DNA of 64,000 nucleotides, taken from Tenacibaculum aquimarinum (GTDB lineage: Bacteria; Bacteroidota; Bacteroidia; Flavobacteriales; Flavobacteriaceae). The stretch covers positions 186,001-250,000 of the forward strand of contig NZ_JAKGSC010000002.1 in assembly GCF_022478115.1 (NCBI RefSeq). The letters run 5' to 3'. Position numbers and translations under genes: made by a program. Under the pieces are notes generated by a model. It was given only the letters and a program-made list of their open reading frames with translations. It was not told where the DNA came from and did no database searches. Within the stretch, counting starts at the first letter, position 1, and each line of letters starts with the position of its first letter. Of this stretch, positions 60,448 through 64,000 are shown piece after piece.

Positions 60448-60504
60448 TTTTGTTAAATTTTAGCAAATATAATAAAGCCTAAAAAGTGTTTGTCTTAAAA
60501 AGCG

Positions 60505-61422
60505 TTAAATTTTATCTTTAATGTTTGATATAATTTTCTGAACATCTGTTTGATAATCAAACCACAAAATATTTTTGTCTCTTCTAAACCAAGTTCCTTG
60601 TCTTTTTGCAAAACGTCGGGTGTTTTTCTTAATTTCAGAAATTGCAAATTCTTTAGTGAAATTTCCTTCAAAATAATTAAAAAGCTCTCTATAACCTACC
60701 GTTTTTAAAGCATTTAATTCTTTATGCTGATGTAGTTTTTGAGCTTCTTCAACTAAACCGTTTTCAATCATAAAATCTACACGTTGGTTAATTCTGTTGT
60801 ATAATATTTCTCTATCTGCAGATAAACCTATAACTATAGAATTAAAATTACGTGGTGCTTTTGGTTTATTTATAAATGATGAATACGTTTTACCAGTTCC
60901 AATACAAATTTCTAAAGCTCTAGTAACTCGTTTTGGGTTATCTAATGTTATAGTTGAATAGGTTTCAGGATCTAAATCTTTTAGTTTTAATTGTAAATAT
61001 TCTAATCCTTTTTCTATAAGTTCATTATTCAAATTTGTTCTTATTTCTGGAGAAATTTCAGGAAAATAATCTAATCCTTTTAAAACAGCATCTACATATA
61101 ATCCACTTCCGCCAACCATAATTTGAACTGGATTTTGTTCAAATAAGGAATCTAATTTTTTTAAAGCATCTTTTTCAAATTGACCAACTGAATATTCTTC
61201 AAAAATGCTAATATTTTGAATGAAATGATGTTTTGCAGCTTCTAATTCTTCAGTATCAGGAACAGCTGTTCCAATGTTCATCTCTTTAAAAAACTGACGA
61301 GAATCACAAGAAATAATATCTGAAGAAAATGTGTTAGCTAATTTTATGCTCAATGCGGTTTTACCAATTGCTGTAGGTCCAACAATAGTAATTAAAGTAT
61401 TTTTAATTGCTGAATTATTCAA
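60505..61422 (-). CDS. miaA: tRNA dimethylallyltransferase
   Basis: Adds the dimethylallyl group to A37 of tRNAs reading UNN codons (EC 2.5.1.75). It has 305 aa. Seen: P-loop TIVGPTAIGKTALSIKLA, DIISCDSRQFFKEMNIGTAVP with the catalytic Asp, VGGSGLYVDAVLKGLDYFP, LDNPKRVTRALEI, and the tRNA-binding TRRFAKRQGTWFRRD near the end. The start is a TTG at 61422, two bases after the stop of the ion-channel gene. No other start is possible before the P-loop region. Confidence 0.96.
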   Translation of the reverse strand: MNNSAIKNTLITIVGPTAIGKTALSIKLANTFSSDIISCDSRQFFKEMNIGTAVPDTEELEAAKHHFIQNISIFEEYSVGQFEKDALKKLDSLFEQNPVQIMVGGSGLYVDAVLKGLDYFPEISPEIRTNLNNELIEKGLEYLQLKLKDLDPETYSTITLDNPKRVTRALEICIGTGKTYSSFINKPKAPRNFNSIVIGLSADREILYNRINQRVDFMIENGLVEEAQKLHQHKELNALKTVGYRELFNYFEGNFTKEFAISEIKKNTRRFAKRQGTWFRRDKNILWFDYQTDVQKIISNIKDKI

Positions 61423-61424
61423 TT

Positions 61425-62258
61425 TTAGGGATTTAATTTATGTCCGCATTCATAACAAAACTCAGCATTATCTTTATGGTTCTCACTTGTACAATTTGGA
61501 CAAGACTGTGTATTCATGTCAATATCATTTGTAGTTGCTTTTGTCATCTCAGAAGAAACAATTCCTGTAGGAATTGCTATAATTCCGTAACCTAAAATCA
61601 TAATTATACTTGCTAAAAATTGCCCAAATGGCGTGTTAGGCGCAATATCTCCATAACCAACAGTTGTTAGTGTTACAATTGCCCAATACACACTTCTTGG
61701 TATACTTGTAAAACCGTTTTCTTCACCTTCAACCATGTACATTATTGTACCCAAAATAACACATAAAATAACTACAAAAAATAGAAATACTGAAATTTTA
61801 GCTTTACTTGCTTTTAGTGCAACTAATAATCTATTTGAAGCACCAATATAACGGGCTAACTTTAAAATTCTAAAAATTCTTAATAAACGTAGTGCTCTTA
61901 AAGCTGCTAAATGGTGCGATCCTATAAAAATAAACGATAAATATTTTGGAATAGTTGATAACAAATCAATAATACCATAAAAACTAAAGATATACTTCCA
62001 TGGTTTTTTAACAGTTATAATTCTTGCAATGTATTCTATTGAAAAAAGAATTGTAATAACCCATTCAGAAATATTTAAAAAATTATGATATTTATTATCA
62101 AAACTCTCAACACTTTCAAGCATAACTAATATAATACTTGCAACAATTGCTATTAATAAAACAACATCAAATAATTTACCTGAAGGAGTATCTGCTTCAT
62201 AAATTATTTCATGAAGTTTTTCTTTCCAAGTTAAAGATGTGGGTTTAGTGTTATCCAA
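61425..62258 (-). CDS. Voltage-gated-type potassium channel with a C-terminal zinc ribbon
   Basis: A 277-aa six-segment ion channel. S1-S3 lie in about residues 28-110. S4 carries regularly spaced arginines (LRALRLLRIFRILKLARY, about 120-137). S5, the pore helix and the selectivity filter TVGYGD (199-204) indicate potassium selectivity, and S6 ends near 235. The C-terminus adds CPNCTSENHKDNAEFCYECG, a four-Cys zinc-ribbon-like motif unusual for Kv-type channels. The start is a TTG at 62258. Coupled to miaA with 2 nt between. Confidence 0.9.
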   Translation of the reverse strand: MDNTKPTSLTWKEKLHEIIYEADTPSGKLFDVVLLIAIVASIILVMLESVESFDNKYHNFLNISEWVITILFSIEYIARIITVKKPWKYIFSFYGIIDLLSTIPKYLSFIFIGSHHLAALRALRLLRIFRILKLARYIGASNRLLVALKASKAKISVFLFFVVILCVILGTIMYMVEGEENGFTSIPRSVYWAIVTLTTVGYGDIAPNTPFGQFLASIIMILGYGIIAIPTGIVSSEMTKATTNDIDMNTQSCPNCTSENHKDNAEFCYECGHKLNP

Positions 62259-62346
62259 AAAAATATTATTGTTGATTTTGATACAATACTACAAATTATT
62301 TTATAAAATAAAACGATATAACAGTGTAACTTTTAATGTTAGAATG

Positions 62347-64000
62347 TTATTTTTTAATGAAAATAAAATCTCCTCCTTCATCTCCAATTCCATGTATAGT
62401 TCCATATTGTGGTTTATTTTCACTGTTATTTATTACTGGATCTTCTATCATGTCAAATAATTTTCTTGCAGATAAATATTTATTTGGGTTATTTTCTAGT
62501 CTTTTAATTAAGTATTTAAAGAAAACACTTTCATTTGGTACTGTTTTTAAAGTTCCGCTTGTAATTGCCTTTTTACTTGGTAATTCAAATTTTCTTTGAA
62601 TAGATTTTGGCGTTTTAGTTACATCTCTAGTTTTAAATATACTTCCACTAAAACATGCGTCAGAAATTAATAATGTATGTTTCGATTTTATGGCTTTAAA
62701 ATGATCTACTAAACTAGAATTACTAAACAAATTTTCTTCATATTCCATTATTGCATTAGAAGGAAGCCAACTACCAATTTCATCTTGAAAAACACCATGT
62801 CCAGCATAAAATAATAATAAGTTATCTTTTGTTGTTATTTTTTTTCTAAGCTTAAAAAGTTCTCTATTTATTTCGTTGTCCTTTGGGTTTTTTAAAACAA
62901 TTACATTTTGTGAATTAAAATTATATTGCTGAGTTAATACTTGCCTCAATTTTTCTGCATCTCTTAATGGTTTACCTTCTAAATCATCAATAGATTCGTC
63001 TTCATAATCACTAACACCAATAATTAAGGCATAATATTTACCAAAACCTAAATCTATATTCTGATTAGCGTTGTTAGTAATAACCTCTGAATTAGTGTCA
63101 AAGTTTGTGTTAGATTTTCTTTTAATGGTAAATTTCTTGGTAGCTGTAGCTTGTTTTAAATCTGTTGCTGAAACAATTAATTCATTTTTACCATATTTTA
63201 ATGGAACATTTGCAACAAAATTTCCGTTTTCAGAAACGTTTGCTTCAACACCGTTTATTAATATTTCATAAATTCCATCTGAGTCAGAAGCATGTCCTCT
63301 TACTGTTATTTTCTTAGCTTTAACAATTTTAAAACCTCTTTTTTCTTCAACATTTGGTTCAGAAATCACAATAATTGGAGGGTTATTATGATTTGTTGTT
63401 TGGTATTTTACTCTAAAATAATTTACAGCTATTTTTTGTTTATCATAAACTGTAAAACCTATTTTGTTTCCGAAAAAACCTTCAAAAGGAAATTCATTTA
63501 CATAAACATTGTTTATATAAAAACGTAATAATTGATTACTCTTTACAATTTTTATAACATTCTCTTGGTACAAATTTGTTTTTATAACATCTGCCTGAGT
63601 CCAAGGAATTATGGCAGAATATTTGTTGTTTTCATATTTTCTATAAAGATATTGCCCAGTATTTGATAAAAAGAAACTATACTCATTAGCAGAGTTTTTT
63701 CTACCAAATGTTAAACCATAAGTTAAGTTAGATGCGCCTGTTTGTTTTGTAAATGATGTCTCTAAAATAAAATCTTTTTGGGTGTTTAAATCTATTTCAT
63801 TTTTAAAGAAAATACCACCTTTTATTTTTCTGTCTAATACAAATTTTCCATTATTTATTTCTGCAGAATAATTATCTGTACTATTTAAAATCCAACCATT
63901 ATTGTTGTTTGTGAAATTGTCTGAAACTGGTACAGACATTTGCTTGGCTACTATTGAGTTATTGTTGTTATTAGAGTTTTTATTTTGTTTTACTTTTAAA
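62347..64000 (-). CDS. Caspase-family (C14-like) protein with N-terminal beta domains, truncated by the window edge
   Basis: The frame is still open at the last base, so the N-terminus lies outside; the ATG at 63939 is probably internal. From the N-terminal side there is a lectin/LamG-like domain (DNFTNNNNGWILNSTDNYSA...; FGNKIGFTVYDKQKIAVNYFRV). An Ig/Gmad-like domain follows (GHASDSDGIYEILINGVEANVSENGNFVANVPL). Then comes the caspase fold: YALIIGVSDYED, the His in LFYAGHGVFQDEIG and the Cys in LLISDACFSGSIF. Both catalytic dyad residues are present. Such fusions are thought to be surface or periplasmic peptidases or stress/defence effectors; the target is unknown. Confidence 0.88.
   Translation of the reverse strand, partial: LKVKQNKNSNNNNNSIVAKQMSVPVSDNFTNNNNGWILNSTDNYSAEINNGKFVLDRKIKGGIFFKNEIDLNTQKDFILETSFTKQTGASNLTYGLTFGRKNSANEYSFFLSNTGQYLYRKYENNKYSAIIPWTQADVIKTNLYQENVIKIVKSNQLLRFYINNVYVNEFPFEGFFGNKIGFTVYDKQKIAVNYFRVKYQTTNHNNPPIIVISEPNVEEKRGFKIVKAKKITVRGHASDSDGIYEILINGVEANVSENGNFVANVPLKYGKNELIVSATDLKQATATKKFTIKRKSNTNFDTNSEVITNNANQNIDLGFGKYYALIIGVSDYEDESIDDLEGKPLRDAEKLRQVLTQQYNFNSQNVIVLKNPKDNEINRELFKLRKKITTKDNLLLFYAGHGVFQDEIGSWLPSNAIMEYEENLFSNSSLVDHFKAIKSKHTLLISDACFSGSIFKTRDVTKTPKSIQRKFELPSKKAITSGTLKTVPNESVFFKYLIKRLENNPNKYLSARKLFDMIEDPVINNSENKPQYGTIHGIGDEGGDFIFIKK

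Noticed and set aside
1..64000. CRISPR arrays, tRNA/rRNA genes, prophage or classical insertion sequences
   Set aside because: I looked for regularly spaced repeats, cloverleaf or rRNA-like sequence, transposase and integrase motifs and phage genes and found none. Short tRNA-like folds could be missed by eye.

Overview
The window reads as a chromosome segment of a marine-type member of the Flavobacteriaceae (phylum Bacteroidota). It is strongly AT-rich. Most promoters carry the Bacteroidota -7 box TAnnTTTG, and Shine-Dalgarno sequences are essentially absent. The gene content fits: bacillithiol synthase BshA, malate:quinone oxidoreductase, a split transketolase, DUF3810, LytTR and TMEM175-type proteins, and a PqiA-domain protein. 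I cannot name a genus with confidence; a Polaribacter or Tenacibaculum relative is a guess. No rRNA, tRNA, CRISPR array, prophage or classical insertion sequence was seen.

Layout. 1-12.8 kb is housekeeping and metabolism: a truncated nitrilase-family hydrolase, a deoxyhypusine-synthase-like polyamine enzyme, fumarylacetoacetase, GlyA, RmuC, an acyltransferase, GcvT, a secreted aminopeptidase P and a VF530-type protein. 12.8-15.6 kb is an accessory patch: a YaaC-like gene and a PqiA-domain gene, with a dispersed repeat at one side and a 28-nt duplication of the neighbouring hydrolase gene's 3' end. 15.5-31.8 kb holds PriA, a PMT-type glycosyltransferase, Mqo, a fatty-acid hydroxylase, the rpsF-rpsR-rplI operon, LysA, PepT, DUF3810 and DnaB. 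31.8-44 kb holds the transketolase N-terminal subunit, BshA, a TetR-ABC-HlyD-TolC export operon, AroB, proline dehydrogenase, a LETM1-like protein and TypA. 44.0-44.9 kb is a cassette-like insert with a lone four-helix-bundle sensor protein. 47.1-54.7 kb is a complete histidine operon, hisG-D-C-B-H-A-F-IE, preceded by a leader peptide with four consecutive His codons and an intrinsic terminator, and interrupted between hisH and hisA by a small GIY-YIG nuclease gene. 54.8-64 kb holds CreD, an S41-like protease, TMEM175/LytTR proteins, OmpH, MiaA, a voltage-gated-type ion channel and a truncated caspase-like protein.

The most interesting structure is non-coding. (1) The GIY-YIG gene in the his operon is bracketed by perfectly inverted copies of a 15-nt palindromic repeat that also occurs alone elsewhere, which suggests a nuclease-linked mobile hairpin element. 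(2) Three intergenic transcripts share the motif GGTTTTTTCC at exactly 25 nt from a TAnnTTTG-like box. Two of them share two AAGGGG motifs and a covarying hairpin, so they look like small RNAs. (3) The his leader is a textbook-like attenuator in a flavobacterium. (4) Families of TGTCATTC hairpins and CGCTTTCCGC elements punctuate intergenic regions, several of them directly after stop codons.
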